DNA of 64,000 nt from Limnohabitans sp. (lineage in GTDB: Bacteria; Pseudomonadota; Gammaproteobacteria; Burkholderiales; Burkholderiaceae_C), in NCBI RefSeq assembly GCF_030158565.1, contig NZ_JAOASQ010000070.1:46910-110909 (forward strand), written 5' to 3'. The notes beneath the pieces were generated by a model. That model searched no databases. It worked only from the letters and a program-made list of their open reading frames with translations, and had not been told where the DNA came from. Numbering within the stretch: position 1 is the first letter of the stretch; every line of letters starts with the position of its first letter. Shown here piece after piece: positions 39,082 to 50,410 of this stretch. The position numbers and the translations under genes were made by a program.

Positions 39082-40071
39082 ATGGTGGCATTGAAGCTTG
39101 GATCAATCGTTGAAGCACTCGGTGGCCGCTTGTTGGGGTCAGCCGAATTGCAGATCGCCGGCCTAGCACCTTTGCAAACGGCGCGTGCCGATCACATCAG
39201 CTTTCTGAGCCATCCCCGTTATCAAAACCAGCTGGCCAACAGTTTGGCTGGCTGCGTCATTGTGGCCCCCGCGTTCGAGGCGATGGTGGCAGATCGCCAA
39301 GCCGCCATCGTCACCGATGATCCCTACCTTTATTTCGCACGCTTGACCCGTTTGTGGAAGAGCGCACAGCACCCTTCCCGTGGACCGCGCATTCACCCCA
39401 GTGCCGTCATCGATCCTGATGCCTCGGTCGCGGCTGATGCTGTGATTGGGCCTTTGTGTGTGGTCGAGCGTGGTGCTCGGGTTGGCTCGGGGTCTGTGCT
39501 CAAGTCACGTGTCACGCTGGGTGAGGACTGCCGCATCGGCGATCGCTGCATTGTTCATGCTGGCGTGGTCATCGGTGCGGATGGTTTTGGCTTCGCACTG
39601 CACAAAGGGCAGTGGGAAAAAATTGAGCAACTGGGCGCAGTGCGCATTGGCGATGATGTGGAAATTGGCGCCAACACCTGCATTGATCGCGGGGCATTGG
39701 ACGACACGGTCATCGAAGATGGCGTCAAGCTCGACAACCTGATTCAGATTGGCCACAACGTTCACATTGGCAAACACACGGCCATGGCCGGTTGTGTCGG
39801 GGTGGCTGGCAGCGCCCACATTGGTGCGCACTGCACCGTGGGCGGTGGTGCGATTGTGTTGGGTCATTTGACGGTGGCCGACCATGTGCACATTTCTGCC
39901 GCCTCTGTGGTCACGCGCTCGATTGCTCAGCCAGGGCAATACACGGGCATGTTTCCGCTGGATACCAATGCCAATTGGGAAAGAAACGCCGCCAGCCTCA
40001 AACAATTGTCCCGATTGCGTGATCGCATCAAAGCGATCGAGACCCGTATTCAAGATAACAAGGAAAATTGA
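39082..40071 (+). CDS. lpxD: UDP-3-O-(3-hydroxyacyl)glucosamine N-acyltransferase
   Basis: A 329-residue trimeric left-handed beta-helix acyltransferase, third step of lipid A synthesis. An N-terminal uridine-binding domain ([13 protein letters not shown]) precedes hexapeptide repeats, with the catalytic His region [18 protein letters not shown] and later [17 protein letters not shown]. It lies 20 nt after skp. Confidence 0.97.
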   Translation: MVALKLGSIVEALGGRLLGSAELQIAGLAPLQTARADHISFLSHPRYQNQLANSLAGCVIVAPAFEAMVADRQAAIVTDDPYLYFARLTRLWKSAQHPSRGPRIHPSAVIDPDASVAADAVIGPLCVVERGARVGSGSVLKSRVTLGEDCRIGDRCIVHAGVVIGADGFGFALHKGQWEKIEQLGAVRIGDDVEIGANTCIDRGALDDTVIEDGVKLDNLIQIGHNVHIGKHTAMAGCVGVAGSAHIGAHCTVGGGAIVLGHLTVADHVHISAASVVTRSIAQPGQYTGMFPLDTNANWERNAASLKQLSRLRDRIKAIETRIQDNKEN

Positions 40072-40073
40072 TC

Positions 40074-40520
40074 ATGATGGACATTCACCAAATTCTCAAA
40101 CAGTTGCCACACCGCTATCCCATCTTGCTGGTCGATCGTGTACTGGAACTCGAAAAAGGTGTGCGCATCAAGGCCCTCAAGAATGTCTCCATCAACGAGC
40201 CGCACTTCCAGGGGCACTTTCCGCATCGTCCCGTGATGCCGGGCGTGCTGATGCTCGAAGCCTTGGCACAAGCTGCAGCCTTGCTGGCTTTTGATACTTT
40301 GGGAGAGACGCCTGATGACCAGACGGTGTACTACTTCGCCGGCATCGATGGCGCCCGCTTCAAGCGTCCTGTGGAACCCGGTGATCAACTGATTTTGGAA
40401 GTGGAGTTGGACCGCATGAAGGCCGGTATCTTCAAATTCAAGGCGCGCGCCAAGGTGGGTGACGAGATCGCCACAGAAGCCGAGTTGATGTGCACCATGC
40501 GGAAAATCCCTCAGGCCTGA
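40074..40520 (+). CDS. fabZ: 3-hydroxyacyl-[acyl-carrier-protein] dehydratase FabZ
   Basis: A 148-residue hotdog dehydratase. The active-site motif [23 protein letters not shown] contains the catalytic His and Glu. It dehydrates hydroxyacyl-ACP and sits, as usual, between lpxD and lpxA. AAGGAAA (40060-40066) supports ATG 40074; ATG 40077 is an alternative. It starts 2 nt after the lpxD stop. Confidence 0.97.
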   Translation: MMDIHQILKQLPHRYPILLVDRVLELEKGVRIKALKNVSINEPHFQGHFPHRPVMPGVLMLEALAQAAALLAFDTLGETPDDQTVYYFAGIDGARFKRPVEPGDQLILEVELDRMKAGIFKFKARAKVGDEIATEAELMCTMRKIPQA

Positions 40521-40525
40521 ACACC

Positions 40526-41320
40526 ATGAGCAAGATCCATCCAACGGCCATCATCAGCCCTGGCGCTGAGCTTGACAGCTCGGTGACTGTCGGACCTTAC
40601 ACCGTGATCGGTCCACATGTGCGCATGGGCGCGGGCACGACGGTGGCCAGCCACTGTGTGATCGAAGGCCACACCACGATCGGCCGTGACAACCGGATTT
40701 TCCAGTTCAGCTCATTGGGCGCCGTGCCACAGGACAAGAAATACAACAACGAGCCATGTGAGCTGGTCATTGGAGACCGCAACACGATCCGCGAGTTTTG
40801 CACCTTCAACATCGGCTCGCCTGGTGACCGCGCCGTGACGTCGGTGGGCAATGACAATTGGATCATGGCGTATGTGCATCTGGCACATGACTGCATGGTC
40901 GGCAACCACACCATCTTTGCCAACAACACGCAATTGGCAGGCCATGTGGTGGTCGATGATTGGGTCATTCTGGGCGGCTTCACGGTGGTCCACCAGTTTT
41001 GCCGCATCGGTGCGCACAGCTTCACGGCCATGAACTCCTTGCTGTTCGCGGATCTACCGCCTTTTGTCATGGCGCAAGGGCAACCTGCCCAAGCGCGTTC
41101 GATGAACTTTGAAGGCTTGCGCCGCCGTGGGTTCACACCTGAGCGCATCAGTGCGGTCAAAGCCATGCACAAGGCGCTTTACCGCGATGGCTTGTCTTTG
41201 GCCGATGCCATGGCACGCATTGCCGGTTTGACCGAGAAGACCCCTGAGGCGGCAGACGACGTGAAGATGATGATGGATTTCCTGTCGACCGCATCACCTC
41301 AACGTGGCATCGTGCGTTGA
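40526..41320 (+). CDS. lpxA: UDP-N-acetylglucosamine acyltransferase
   Basis: A 264-residue hexapeptide-repeat acyltransferase, first step of lipid A synthesis. [19 protein letters not shown] opens the beta helix; the catalytic His is in [15 protein letters not shown]; the C-terminal helical part includes [21 protein letters not shown] 40526 is chosen on this N-terminus, 5 nt after the fabZ stop. Confidence 0.97.
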   Translation: MSKIHPTAIISPGAELDSSVTVGPYTVIGPHVRMGAGTTVASHCVIEGHTTIGRDNRIFQFSSLGAVPQDKKYNNEPCELVIGDRNTIREFCTFNIGSPGDRAVTSVGNDNWIMAYVHLAHDCMVGNHTIFANNTQLAGHVVVDDWVILGGFTVVHQFCRIGAHSFTAMNSLLFADLPPFVMAQGQPAQARSMNFEGLRRRGFTPERISAVKAMHKALYRDGLSLADAMARIAGLTEKTPEAADDVKMMMDFLSTASPQRGIVR

Positions 41321-41326
41321 TCCTTT

Positions 41327-42502
41327 ATGGTTGATCTGGTCGCTCATGCACAGCAGGCCCCTTCGGGGGCCTTGTCCTTTGGCATGGTCGCCGGTGAAGC
41401 TTCGGGCGATTTGCTGGCGGGTCTGCTGATTCAAGGTTTGCGACAACGGTGGCCTCAGGCGCAGGGCTTTGGGATTGGTGGCCCACATATGGCTGCCTTG
41501 GGCTTTGATGCCTGGTGGCCTCACGAACGCCTGGCGGTCCGGGGCTATGTCGAAGTGCTGCGCCACTACCGTGGGATTGTGGCCATTCGTGAACAACTCA
41601 AGCAGCGCCTGTTGGCATCCCCGCCCGACGTGTTCATCGGGGTGGATGCCCCTGATTTCAATCTGGATCTGGAAGCCCATCTCAAAGCTGCAGGCATTCC
41701 CACGGTGCACTTTGTGTGCCCCTCCATCTGGGCGTGGCGACCCGAGCGCATTGAAAAGATCCGGCGCAGTGTGGACCACATGTTGTGCATTTTTCCATTT
41801 GAACCCGAGTTGCTGGCACGCGCTGGCATTGATGCCACTTATGTGGGGCATCCTCTGGCGCAAACCATTCCCATGACGCCAGACCGTGCTGCCGCACGCC
41901 AAAGCTTGGGTCTGGATCAGGATCGTCCGGTGGTCGCCTTGTTGCCCGGCAGTCGCCAATCCGAGATCGAGCACTTGGTGCCGCGTTTCATTCAGGCTGC
42001 ACAAATCATGCAAAAGACGCAGCCCCGTCTGCAGTTCGTGTTGCCTGCGATCCCGAGCTTGCAAGCGGCGGTTCAAAGCCTGGTCAATGCGCAAGGCGGT
42101 TTGAGCGGACTGCATGTTCTCAAGGGTCAATCGCATCAGGCTTTGGCGGCCTGTGATGTGACCTTGATCGCCAGTGGCACCGCCACGCTGGAGGCTGCTT
42201 TGTTCAAGCGCCCCATGGTCATTGGTTACCACATGAATTGGCTCAGCTGGCAGATCATGAAGCGCAAGCAGTTGCAGCCCTGGGTAGGCTTGCCCAATAT
42301 CTTGTGTCAGGATTTTGTGGTGCCTGAGTTCATCCAAGATCAATGCACGCCTGAATCCCTGGCAAAGGCCACACTCGAATGGCTTGCGCAAGCTGACCGT
42401 GTGGAAGCGTTGCAAACCCGTTTCAAGCTGCTGCACCAGACCTTGCAGCGCGATACCTCATATTTGGCGACCCATGCGCTCGAAAAATTCCTGGGTGCTT
42501 GA
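41327..42502 (+). CDS. lpxB: Lipid-A-disaccharide synthase
   Basis: A 391-residue GT-B-type glycosyltransferase that joins lipid X and UDP-diacylglucosamine. [19 protein letters not shown] is the signature start; [17 protein letters not shown] and [17 protein letters not shown] follow. It starts 6 nt after lpxA. About 15 extra residues precede the [16 protein letters not shown] core. Confidence 0.96.
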   Translation: MVDLVAHAQQAPSGALSFGMVAGEASGDLLAGLLIQGLRQRWPQAQGFGIGGPHMAALGFDAWWPHERLAVRGYVEVLRHYRGIVAIREQLKQRLLASPPDVFIGVDAPDFNLDLEAHLKAAGIPTVHFVCPSIWAWRPERIEKIRRSVDHMLCIFPFEPELLARAGIDATYVGHPLAQTIPMTPDRAAARQSLGLDQDRPVVALLPGSRQSEIEHLVPRFIQAAQIMQKTQPRLQFVLPAIPSLQAAVQSLVNAQGGLSGLHVLKGQSHQALAACDVTLIASGTATLEAALFKRPMVIGYHMNWLSWQIMKRKQLQPWVGLPNILCQDFVVPEFIQDQCTPESLAKATLEWLAQADRVEALQTRFKLLHQTLQRDTSYLATHALEKFLGA

Positions 42503-43091
42503 GCAAGCGCCATTGAATTTTGACGTTCCTGGTCTGATGGCTGGTGTGGACGAGGCTGGCCGTGGTCCTTTGGCGGGGCCCGTCGTGGCTGCTGCCGTGA
42601 TTCTGGATGACTTGCATCCGATCGCCGGTCTCAATGACTCGAAAAAGCTCAGTGCCAAGCGCAGAGAAAAATTGTTCGATGAAATCAAAGCCAAGGCCTT
42701 GTGCTTTTCGATCGCCGAAGCCACAGTCCAGGAGATTGACGAGATCAACATCCTGCAAGCCACCATGCTGGCCATGAAGCGGGCGGTGGAAGGTCTGCGC
42801 CTCAAGCCCGTGAAAGTTCTGGTGGACGGCAACCGGCTGCCCCCCATCGACATCCGCGCAGAAGCGATTGTTCAAGGCGATGCCTTGGTGCCCGCCATCT
42901 CGGCGGCATCCATTTTGGCCAAAGTGCACCGTGATCGGCTTTGCGAGCAAATGCATGCCGATTACCCGCAATACGGCTTTGACCAACACAAGGGCTATGG
43001 CACGGCCGTCCATCTGGCGGCGTTGCAAGCCCATGGCCCCGCCGAATGCCACAGACTGACTTTTGCCCCGGTGGCCAGGAGTGTTCGATGA
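42495..43091 (+). CDS. rnhB: Ribonuclease HII
   Basis: A 198-residue type 2 RNase H that removes ribonucleotides from [24 protein letters not shown] holds the catalytic Asp and Glu, followed by [13 protein letters not shown] and [16 protein letters not shown] 42495 gives an N-terminus the length of the E. coli protein and overlaps lpxB by 8 nt; TTG 42513 and ATG 42537 are alternatives, and none has a clear ribosome binding site. The stop overlaps the next ATG (ATGA). Confidence 0.93.
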   Translation: MLEQAPLNFDVPGLMAGVDEAGRGPLAGPVVAAAVILDDLHPIAGLNDSKKLSAKRREKLFDEIKAKALCFSIAEATVQEIDEINILQATMLAMKRAVEGLRLKPVKVLVDGNRLPPIDIRAEAIVQGDALVPAISAASILAKVHRDRLCEQMHADYPQYGFDQHKGYGTAVHLAALQAHGPAECHRLTFAPVARSVR

Positions 43092-43855
43092 ATCTGATCA
43101 CCTCGCGTGACAACCCCTTGGTCAAGTCCATACGCCGTTTGTCGCAAGACAGCTCGGCTTACCGCAAGGCCGGGCAATTCTGGCTGGAGGGTGATCACTT
43201 GTGCCGCGCTGCCGTGCAGCGTGGTGTGCGGCCTTTGCAGATGGTGTTGACGGAGTCTTTCTGGGAAGAGCAAGGCACCGAATGGGCGCCGCACAGCGAC
43301 CAGTTGATCGTCATGCCGGATGCTTTGTTTGCCAGTTTGAGCGGCCTGGAGTCACCCGCCCGCATGGGCTTTGTGGTGCCTTGGTCAGACCAGGCCCAAG
43401 TGTTGCCGGACGCTTCCACAGTGATCCTGGACCGCTTGCAAGATGCCGGGAATGTGGGGGCCATCCTGCGGTGCGCCTCGGCATTTGGTTACCGGCAGGT
43501 CCTGGCCATCAAAGGCACCGCTGCATTGTGGTCGCCCAAAGTGCTGCGTGCAGGCATGGGGGCGCATTTCGGACTGCATCTGGTGGAATCCGCCACGCAC
43601 GAGGATGTGGCGGCTTTGACAGTGCCGATCCTGACGACCAGCTCGCATGAGGGCGATTATTTGCACGAGCTCTTGAAAAATGGCCGTCTGCAGCCGCAGT
43701 GTGCCTGGCTCATGGGGCATGAAGGGCAGGGCGTTTCCGAAGCCTTGCTGGCCAAAGCCCGGCAGAAGGTGCGCATTGCGCAGCCTGGCGGTGAAGAATC
43801 GCTCAACGTGGCCACGGCTGCTGCGATTTGCTTGCACGCCAGCGCCACGTCCTGA
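43088..43855 (+). CDS. TrmH-family (SpoU) RNA 2'-O-methyltransferase
   Basis: A 255-residue SPOUT enzyme. The N-terminal substrate-binding part (about 1-95) is followed by the knot-fold domain with [34 protein letters not shown] and a C-terminal [17 protein letters not shown], the family motifs 1 to 3. It probably methylates a ribose in 23S rRNA or tRNA; the target is not evident. It is coupled to rnhB by a 4-nt overlap. Confidence 0.9.
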   Translation: MNLITSRDNPLVKSIRRLSQDSSAYRKAGQFWLEGDHLCRAAVQRGVRPLQMVLTESFWEEQGTEWAPHSDQLIVMPDALFASLSGLESPARMGFVVPWSDQAQVLPDASTVILDRLQDAGNVGAILRCASAFGYRQVLAIKGTAALWSPKVLRAGMGAHFGLHLVESATHEDVAALTVPILTTSSHEGDYLHELLKNGRLQPQCAWLMGHEGQGVSEALLAKARQKVRIAQPGGEESLNVATAAAICLHASATS

Positions 43856-43928
43856 AATTGAAATCTTTGTGCTGCCCGTCAGGCTTGCCTTGTGGCTGCT
43901 TGTCAGGGTTTTTGCGGTGGTCCTCGGC

Positions 43929-43934
43929 TATAAT
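43929..43934 (+). promoter_or_regulatory. carA promoter -10 box
   Basis: A consensus TATAAT lies 127 nt before the carA start. TTGTCA (43900-43905) is too far (23-nt spacer) to be a normal -35. Confidence 0.55.
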
Positions 43935-43957
43935 GAGAGGCTTTCCCGCATCAACCT

Positions 43958-44039
43958 GTACGCCACAGTCCATCCCAGGCCCATTCCTCGAACAAGCAGC
44001 CAAAAAGAGATCGCATCTCTGATGAGCGCTGAGGCGTAC
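43958..44039 (+). promoter_or_regulatory. Structured carA leader (candidate cis-regulatory RNA)
   Basis: GTACGCC (43958-43964) and GGCGTAC (44033-44039) are exact complements that would close an 82-nt domain, inside which AGAGAT / ATCTCT (44006-44020) forms a 6-bp hairpin. The element fills most of the leader and ends 12 nt before the carA ribosome binding site, a layout that could control carAB by pyrimidine or arginine signals. Confidence 0.45.
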
Positions 44040-44061
44040 CCGAACTATTCCGGAGAACCCA

Positions 44062-45225
44062 GTGCTTTTGTCTCTTCAGGGAACCTTCCCGCCCGCCATC
44101 TTGGCGCTCGCAGACGGCACGGTCTTTATCGGCAACTCGATTGGAGCCACCGGCTCCACAGTCGGCGAAGTGGTGTTCAACACCTCGCTCACCGGCTACC
44201 AGGAAATCCTCACCGACCCCAGCTACTGCCAGCAGATCGTCACCTTGACGTACCCGCACATCGGTAACTATGGCGTCAACACGGAAGACATCGAAGCCGA
44301 CCAAGTCCATGCTGCTGGCTTGATCATCAAAGATCTGCCCTTGATCGCGAGCAATTTCCGCTCCAATCAAACCCTCTCGGCTTATTTGGCCGATGCCGGT
44401 ACGGTCGCCATTGCCAACATCGACACCCGTCAACTGACCCGCATCTTGCGTACCAAGGGCGCGCAAAACGGCGCGATCGTGGGCTTGGCCAAAGGCCAGG
44501 AAGTCACACAAGCGGTGATCGACCAAGCGGTGGCTGCTGCCAAAGGCGCACCTAACATGGCCGGCCTCGATTTGGCGCAAAAAGTCACCGTGTCCAAGTC
44601 GTATGAGTGGACACAAACCGAGTGGACTTTGGGCGAAGGCTACGGCAACTTGACCGCACCTAAGTTCCATGTGGTCGCCTATGACTTCGGCGTGAAGAAA
44701 AACATCTTGCGCATGTTGGCCGAGCGCGGCTGCAAAGTCACCGTGGTGCCTGCCAAGACACCGGCTGCTGAGGTGCTCAAGCACAACCCTGACGGCATTT
44801 TCTTGTCCAACGGCCCTGGCGATCCACAGCCTTGCGACTACGCGATCGCCGCCGCTGCAGAGTTGATCGAAACCGGCATTCCTACTTTCGGTATTTGCCT
44901 GGGTCACCAAATCATGGCTTTGGCCAGTGGTGCAAAAACCTTCAAGATGAAGTTTGGCCACCACGGGGCCAACCACCCCGTGAAAGACCTCGACTCAGGT
45001 CGCGTGTCCATCACCAGCCAGAACCACGGTTTTGCGGTGGATGAAAAAACATTGCCTGCCAACTTGCGTGCCACCCACGTGTCTTTGTTTGACGGCACCT
45101 TGCAGGGCTTGGCCCGCACCGACAAGCCCGCGTTCTGCTTCCAGGGACACCCGGAGGCCTCGCCCGGCCCACACGACATTGCTTACCTTTTTGACCGCTT
45201 CATCAAACTGATGGAGGCGAAATAA
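44062..45225 (+). CDS. carA: Carbamoyl-phosphate synthase small (glutaminase) subunit
   Basis: A 387-residue class I glutamine amidotransferase that passes ammonia to CarB. The catalytic Cys279 is in [12 protein letters not shown], with the His/Glu pair in [11 protein letters not shown] near the end; the N-terminal subunit domain begins [17 protein letters not shown]. The start is GTG at 44062, with CGGAG 6 nt upstream. It serves both pyrimidine and arginine synthesis and is 1 nt from carB. Confidence 0.97.
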   Translation: MLLSLQGTFPPAILALADGTVFIGNSIGATGSTVGEVVFNTSLTGYQEILTDPSYCQQIVTLTYPHIGNYGVNTEDIEADQVHAAGLIIKDLPLIASNFRSNQTLSAYLADAGTVAIANIDTRQLTRILRTKGAQNGAIVGLAKGQEVTQAVIDQAVAAAKGAPNMAGLDLAQKVTVSKSYEWTQTEWTLGEGYGNLTAPKFHVVAYDFGVKKNILRMLAERGCKVTVVPAKTPAAEVLKHNPDGIFLSNGPGDPQPCDYAIAAAAELIETGIPTFGICLGHQIMALASGAKTFKMKFGHHGANHPVKDLDSGRVSITSQNHGFAVDEKTLPANLRATHVSLFDGTLQGLARTDKPAFCFQGHPEASPGPHDIAYLFDRFIKLMEAK

Positions 45226-45226
45226 C

Positions 45227-48200
45227 ATGCCAAAGCGCACCGACCTCAAAAGCATCCTCATCATTGGCGCGGGCCCGATCATCATTGGTCAGGCTTGCGA
45301 GTTCGATTACTCTGGCGTGCAGGCTTGCAAAGCTTTGCGCGAAGAGGGCTACAAAGTCATCCTGATCAACAGCAATCCTGCGACGATCATGACCGACCCG
45401 GCTACGGCAGACGTCACTTACATCGAGCCCATCACATGGCAGACGGTCGAGAAGATCATTGCCAAAGAGCGTCCCGATGCCATCTTGCCCACCATGGGTG
45501 GCCAAACTGCGCTCAATTGCGCTTTGGACCTGTGGCACAACGGCGTGCTGGAAAAGTACAAGGTTGAGCTGATTGGCGCGACGCCCGAGGCCATCGACAA
45601 AGCCGAAGACCGCCTGAAGTTCAAAGATGCCATGACCAAGATCGGTCTGGGCTCTGCGCGCTCGGGCATTGCCCACAGCATGGAAGAGGCGTGGAGTGTG
45701 CAAAAGACGCTGGGTTTCCCCAGCGTCATCCGCCCCAGTTTCACGCTGGGCGGCACCGGTGGCGGCATCGCCTACAACCCGGAAGAGTTCGAGACCATCT
45801 GCAAGCGCGGCCTGGAAGCCTCGCCCACCAACGAGCTGCTGATCGAAGAGTCGCTGCTCGGCTGGAAAGAGTACGAGATGGAAGTGGTGCGCGACAAGGC
45901 GGACAACTGCATCATCATCTGCTCGATCGAAAACCTGGACCCCATGGGTGTGCACACCGGCGACTCGATCACCGTGGCTCCTGCGCAAACCCTGACGGAC
46001 AAGGAGTACCAAGTCTTGCGCAACGCCTCATTGGCGGTGCTACGCGAGATCGGCGTGGACACGGGTGGCTCGAACGTTCAGTTCTCCATCAACCCCAAAG
46101 ACGGCCGCATGGTGGTCATCGAGATGAACCCACGTGTGTCGCGTTCGTCGGCATTGGCCTCCAAAGCCACGGGTTTTCCGATTGCCAAAGTCGCGGCCAA
46201 GCTGGCTGTGGGTTACACGCTCGATGAGCTGCGCAACGAAATCACCGGTGGTGCCACGCCAGCATCGTTCGAGCCCTCGATCGACTATGTGGTCACCAAG
46301 ATCCCGCGTTTTGCGTTTGAAAAATTCCCGACAGCCGACAGCCGCCTGACCACCCAGATGAAGTCGGTGGGCGAAGTGATGGCCATGGGTCGCACCTTCC
46401 AGGAGTCGTTCCAGAAAGCCCTGCGCGGCCTGGAAGTCGGCGTGGATGGCATGAACGAGAAAACCCAAGACCGCGAAGTGCTCGAGAAGGAACTGGGCGA
46501 GCCCGGCCCCGAGCGCATTTGGTATGTGGGCGATGCTTTCGCCATGGGCTTGAGCGTGGACGAGGTGTTTGCCTTGACCAAGATCGACCCCTGGTTTTTG
46601 GTGCAGATCGAAGAGATCGTGAAGATCGAGCTGGAACTGGAAACCACAACGCTGGAGGCGATCACCGCCGACGAACTGCGTGCGCTCAAGAAAAAAGGCT
46701 TCTCGGATCGTCGCTTGGCCAAGTTGCTCAAAACGACCGAGCACGTGGTGCGCGCGCGCCGCCATGCCCTGAATATTCGTCCCGTGTACAAACGCGTGGA
46801 CACCTGTGCGGCCGAGTTCTCCACCGACACCGCCTACATGTACTCCTGCTATGAAGGCAACGGAGACGGTGAATGTGAAGCCGAACCCACGACCAACAAA
46901 AAAATCATGGTCTTGGGTGGTGGTCCGAACCGCATTGGTCAAGGTATTGAGTTCGATTACTGCTGCGTGCATGCTGCCTTGGCCATGCGCGAAGACGGTT
47001 ACGAAACCATCATGGTCAACTGCAACCCTGAGACCGTGTCGACCGATTACGACACCTCGGACCGCTTGTATTTTGAGCCGGTCACTTTGGAAGATGTGCT
47101 GGAAATTGTCGACAAGGAAAAGCCGACAGGCGTCATCGTTCAATACGGCGGTCAAACGCCTTTGAAGTTGGCCCTGGACCTCGAGGCCGCTGGTGTGCCC
47201 ATCATCGGCACCAGCCCTGACATGATCGACGCAGCCGAAGACCGCGAGCGTTTCCAGAAATTGCTGCAAGACCTCGGTCTGCGCCAACCCCCCAACGCCA
47301 CGGCTCGCACCGAGCCAGAAGCGCTAGAAAAAGCCGCTGCCCTGGGCTACCCCTTGGTGGTGCGCCCCAGCTATGTGCTGGGTGGCCGCGCCATGGAAAT
47401 TGTGCACGAGCAACGCGATCTGGAGCGCTACATGCGCGAAGCGGTCAAGGTGTCGCACGACTCACCTGTGTTGCTGGACCGCTTCCTGAACGACGCGATC
47501 GAATGCGATGTGGACTGCCTGCGCGACCCCGAAGGCAAAACCTTCATCGGTGGCGTGATGGAACACATCGAGCAAGCCGGCGTGCACAGCGGAGACTCCG
47601 CTTGCTCCTTGCCGCCTTACTCGCTGTCGGCCGAAACAGTGACCGAGCTTAAGCGCCAATCGGCCGCCATGGCCGGTGCATTGAATGTGGTGGGTTTGAT
47701 GAACGTGCAGTTCGCGATTCAACATGTGGACGGCAAAGACGTCATCTATGTGCTCGAAGTGAACCCCCGCGCTTCACGCACGGTGCCTTATGTGTCCAAA
47801 GCTACAGGCATCCAGCTGGCCAAGGTCGCTGCGCGTTGCATGGCGGGCCAGACCTTGGCATCGCAAGGCATCACGAAAGAAGTCACGCCCCCTTATTTCA
47901 GCGTGAAAGAGGCGGTGTTCCCGTTCGTGAAGTTCCCGGGCGTGGACACCATTCTCGGCCCAGAGATGAAGTCGACCGGCGAAGTCATGGGCGTGGGCAA
48001 GACCTTTGGTGAAGCGTTTGTGAAAAGCCAAATGGGTGCAGGTACCAAGTTGCCGCGTCCTTCCAAAGCCGACGGCACGCCTTCGGGCAAGGTGTTCATT
48101 TCGGTCAAAAACAACGACAAGCCCCGCGCCATTGAAGTAGCTCGCCAATTGGTGGCCCAAGGCTTTGAATTGATCGCGACCAAAGGCACGGCGGTGGCGA

Positions 48201-48487
48201 TCAATGCCGCTGGCGTGGCCTGTGCCACGGTGAACAAGGTGACCGAAGGTCGCCCCCACATCGTGGACATGATCAAGAACAATGAAGTGGTGCTGGTCAT
48301 CAACACGGTCGAAGAACGCCGCAATGCGATCGCCGATTCACGCCACATCCGCACCTCTGCTTTGCTTAACCGCGTCACCACCTTCACAACCATCGCAGGT
48401 GCGGAAGCGGCTGTGGAAGGCATGAAGTACATGGACCAGCTGGACGTGATATCTGTTCAGGAAATGCATGCCCGATTGACGGCTTGA
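45227..48487 (+). CDS. carB: Carbamoyl-phosphate synthase large subunit
   Basis: A 1086-residue protein of two duplicated ATP-grasp halves: carboxyphosphate (about 1-400) and carbamate phosphorylation (about 560-940), an oligomerisation domain between them, and a C-terminal allosteric MGS-like domain (about 945-1086). [18 protein letters not shown] and [19 protein letters not shown] are the matching starts of the two halves. It uses ammonia from CarA, bicarbonate and two ATP. Confidence 0.98.
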   Translation: MPKRTDLKSILIIGAGPIIIGQACEFDYSGVQACKALREEGYKVILINSNPATIMTDPATADVTYIEPITWQTVEKIIAKERPDAILPTMGGQTALNCALDLWHNGVLEKYKVELIGATPEAIDKAEDRLKFKDAMTKIGLGSARSGIAHSMEEAWSVQKTLGFPSVIRPSFTLGGTGGGIAYNPEEFETICKRGLEASPTNELLIEESLLGWKEYEMEVVRDKADNCIIICSIENLDPMGVHTGDSITVAPAQTLTDKEYQVLRNASLAVLREIGVDTGGSNVQFSINPKDGRMVVIEMNPRVSRSSALASKATGFPIAKVAAKLAVGYTLDELRNEITGGATPASFEPSIDYVVTKIPRFAFEKFPTADSRLTTQMKSVGEVMAMGRTFQESFQKALRGLEVGVDGMNEKTQDREVLEKELGEPGPERIWYVGDAFAMGLSVDEVFALTKIDPWFLVQIEEIVKIELELETTTLEAITADELRALKKKGFSDRRLAKLLKTTEHVVRARRHALNIRPVYKRVDTCAAEFSTDTAYMYSCYEGNGDGECEAEPTTNKKIMVLGGGPNRIGQGIEFDYCCVHAALAMREDGYETIMVNCNPETVSTDYDTSDRLYFEPVTLEDVLEIVDKEKPTGVIVQYGGQTPLKLALDLEAAGVPIIGTSPDMIDAAEDRERFQKLLQDLGLRQPPNATARTEPEALEKAAALGYPLVVRPSYVLGGRAMEIVHEQRDLERYMREAVKVSHDSPVLLDRFLNDAIECDVDCLRDPEGKTFIGGVMEHIEQAGVHSGDSACSLPPYSLSAETVTELKRQSAAMAGALNVVGLMNVQFAIQHVDGKDVIYVLEVNPRASRTVPYVSKATGIQLAKVAARCMAGQTLASQGITKEVTPPYFSVKEAVFPFVKFPGVDTILGPEMKSTGEVMGVGKTFGEAFVKSQMGAGTKLPRPSKADGTPSGKVFISVKNNDKPRAIEVARQLVAQGFELIATKGTAVAINAAGVACATVNKVTEGRPHIVDMIKNNEVVLVINTVEERRNAIADSRHIRTSALLNRVTTFTTIAGAEAAVEGMKYMDQLDVISVQEMHARLTA

Positions 48488-48515
48488 TGCCCAAGCCCTG
48501 CAAATCATCGCAGGG

Positions 48516-48565
48516 CATAATGGCAAATACCACCGCCGAGAGACAACTCTCGGCGGTTTGCTTTT
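48516..48565 (+). promoter_or_regulatory. greA promoter-proximal leader hairpin
   Basis: CATAAT (48516-48521) may be a -10 box. Just after the expected start, CCGCCGAGAG (48533-48542) and CTCTCGGCGG (48547-48556) form a perfect 10-bp stem with a 4-nt loop, followed by TTTGCTTTT. This can end carAB transcripts and also attenuate greA; the greA ATG is 21 nt past the stem. Confidence 0.65.
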
Positions 48566-48577
48566 GGAGAACCCCTT

Positions 48578-49054
48578 ATGTCGACCATCCCAATCACCAA
48601 ACGCGGCGCCGAGAAGCTCAAAGAGGAGCTGCACCGCTTGAAAACCTCGGACCGTCCTGCCGTGATTCAGGCGATTGCTGAGGCACGTGCGCAAGGCGAC
48701 TTGAGCGAAAACGCCGAATACGATGCTGCTAAAGACCGGCAAGGTTTCATTGAAGGTCGAATTCAAGAAATCGAAGGGAAGTTGTCGGCTGCACAGATCA
48801 TTGATCCTGCGACAGTGGATGCTGGTGGCCGTGTGGTTTTTGGCACAACCGTAGAGCTGGAAGACGAAAGTACGGGCGATGCCGTGACTTACCAGATTGT
48901 TGGTGAGGATGAGGCCGATTTGAAGCTCGGTCTGATCAACATCAGCAGCCCAATTGCGCGTGCCTTGATCGGCAAAGAAGAGGGCGATGTGGCCGAAGTG
49001 CAGGCCCCAGGCGGGGTGCGCCGTTACGAGATCGTAGGTGTTTCCTACATCTGA
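48578..49054 (+). CDS. greA: Transcription elongation factor GreA
   Basis: A 158-residue factor that rescues backtracked RNA polymerase. The N-terminal coiled coil with acidic tip ([17 protein letters not shown]) and the C-terminal FKBP-like domain ([19 protein letters not shown]) are intact. GGAG precedes ATG by 7-8 nt. Its leader contains a terminator-like hairpin, as in E. coli. Confidence 0.97.
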   Translation: MSTIPITKRGAEKLKEELHRLKTSDRPAVIQAIAEARAQGDLSENAEYDAAKDRQGFIEGRIQEIEGKLSAAQIIDPATVDAGGRVVFGTTVELEDESTGDAVTYQIVGEDEADLKLGLINISSPIARALIGKEEGDVAEVQAPGGVRRYEIVGVSYI

Positions 49055-49062
49055 TGGCCATG

Positions 49063-49098
49063 AAAAAAGCCTGGGTCTGCAGAGGCAGAATCAGGCTT
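49063..49098 (-). terminator. Terminator of the YhbY-like gene
   Basis: On the minus strand AAGCCTG / CAGGCTT and the inner stem TCTGC / GCAGA (loop AGAG) form one long interrupted hairpin, followed by six T. It lies between convergent greA and the YhbY-like gene. Confidence 0.8.
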
Positions 49099-49138
49099 GA
49101 GGGTTTCAGGCAAGCCTGGTGGCTTGTCTGCAGTTCAA

Positions 49139-49612
49139 TCAGTCCAGGCGGCCTTTTTTGACCGACTTTTGCTTGGGCTTGGCGCGTTTGATCTGTCCGC
49201 CAGCGGTCAGGCGCTGGTTGCCCAAAACGCGCAGGGTTTTGACTTCCGGACGTTGGCCACCGCGCTTGCTGTATTTCAGGATTTTGAAGTCACGCGGACC
49301 CGCTTTGCGATCTTCATCAAATTCCTTGGCTTTCTCGGGTTGAGGTCTCCACAGGATCAGCAGTTTGCCGATGTGTTGGATGGGGGCCGCATTGAGTTGA
49401 TCTGCCAACTGTATGAACATGGCTTCGCGGGCAGCGCGATCGTCGCCCAGAACCCGGATCTTGATCAGGCCATGGGCATTGAGCGCCGCTTCGGTTTCCT
49501 TGATCACGGCGGCCGACAGGCCATCGCCGCCGATCATGACGACGGGATCAAGGTGGTGTGCATCTGCGCGGTAAACCTTACGCTCTGCTGGAGTGAGTTG
49601 AATTTGAGGCAT
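49139..49612 (-). CDS. YhbY-family (CRM domain) RNA-binding protein
   Basis: A 157-residue protein. Residues about 3-95 are a CRS1/YhbY domain ([20 protein letters not shown], then [20 protein letters not shown]), a ribosome-assembly RNA-binding fold; the remaining 60 residues are a basic Lys/Arg-rich tail. ATG 49612 is used, and the in-frame reading to 49702 is rejected because it would overlap rlmE. E. coli YhbY associates with pre-50S particles and is also near rlmE and ftsH. A GATAAT box lies 6 nt before the ATG. Confidence 0.88.
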   Translation of the reverse strand: MPQIQLTPAERKVYRADAHHLDPVVMIGGDGLSAAVIKETEAALNAHGLIKIRVLGDDRAAREAMFIQLADQLNAAPIQHIGKLLILWRPQPEKAKEFDEDRKAGPRDFKILKYSKRGGQRPEVKTLRVLGNQRLTAGGQIKRAKPKQKSVKKGRLD

Positions 49613-49618
49613 AGCGCT

Positions 49619-49624
49619 ATTATC
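49619..49624 (-). promoter_or_regulatory. -10 box of the YhbY-like gene
   Basis: The minus strand reads GATAAT, then AGCGCT and ATG, with no ribosome binding site; the mRNA would be leaderless or nearly so. Confidence 0.4.
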
Positions 49625-49643
49625 CTCGCAAGGACGGACAGGA

Positions 49644-50312
49644 ATGAAAGTAAAAACACAAAGTAAAAAGGTCAATAAAGCTTGGTTAAATGACCATGTC
49701 AACGATCCGTATGTGAAGTTGGCCCATAAAGAGGGCTATCGGGCGCGTGCGGCTTACAAACTCAAAGAGATCGATGAGACCATGGGCTTGATCCGTCCGG
49801 GGCATCTGGTTGTGGATCTCGGTTCTGCCCCGGGGGCTTGGAGTCAGTACCTTCGACGTCGCATGTCGCCCGATGGCGCTGCAGTTGGCGAGCTCAATGG
49901 CACGATTGTGGCGCTGGATTTATTGCCGATGGACCCGATTGAAGGCGTGCAGTTCATTCAAGGAGATTTTCGAGAGGAAGAGGTTCTGGCGCAGCTGGAG
50001 ACGGCCATGGCTGGTCGTCATGCCGATGTGGTTGTATCCGATATGGCCCCTAATTTGTCGGGTATCGATTCCACCGATGCAGCCCGCATCGCCCATTTGA
50101 TTGAATTGGCTTTGGACTTTTCACAAAATCACCTCAAGCCTCAAGGGGCGCTGGTGGTCAAACTCTTCCATGGCAGTGGCTACAGCCAGTTGGTCAAGCT
50201 GTTCAAAGCCACCTTCAAAGTGGTCAAGCCGATCAAACCCAAGTCATCGCGTGACAAGTCATCTGAGACTTTTTTGGTTGGTATCGGCCTGATCGCACCT
50301 CGTGCAGAGTAA
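49644..50312 (+). CDS. rlmE: 23S rRNA (uridine2552-2'-O)-methyltransferase
   Basis: A 222-residue FtsJ/RrmJ enzyme that methylates U2552 in the 23S A-loop. The SAM site is [15 protein letters not shown]; the catalytic K-D-K-E set appears in [26 protein letters not shown] and SSETFLV. It is divergent from the YhbY-like gene and upstream of ftsH, the conserved order. Confidence 0.96.
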   Translation: MKVKTQSKKVNKAWLNDHVNDPYVKLAHKEGYRARAAYKLKEIDETMGLIRPGHLVVDLGSAPGAWSQYLRRRMSPDGAAVGELNGTIVALDLLPMDPIEGVQFIQGDFREEEVLAQLETAMAGRHADVVVSDMAPNLSGIDSTDAARIAHLIELALDFSQNHLKPQGALVVKLFHGSGYSQLVKLFKATFKVVKPIKPKSSRDKSSETFLVGIGLIAPRAE

Positions 50313-50410
50313 TTCCCGTGTTTTACAGGGGCAAAACACCGTCTGGCGCAAGGAAACGTCAGTGCACAGGCCTAAAATGACAACAGTACTTTTTTTAATT
50401 GGAGCCTCGC

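Noticed and set aside
43900..43934. TTGTCA with TATAAT as a standard carA promoter
   Set aside because: Spacing is 23 nt; only the -10 box is kept.
44022..44267. Leader ORF starting [10 protein letters not shown] before and overlapping carA
   Set aside because: No ribosome binding site, out of frame with carA and running 200 nt into it; composition is that of a shadow frame.
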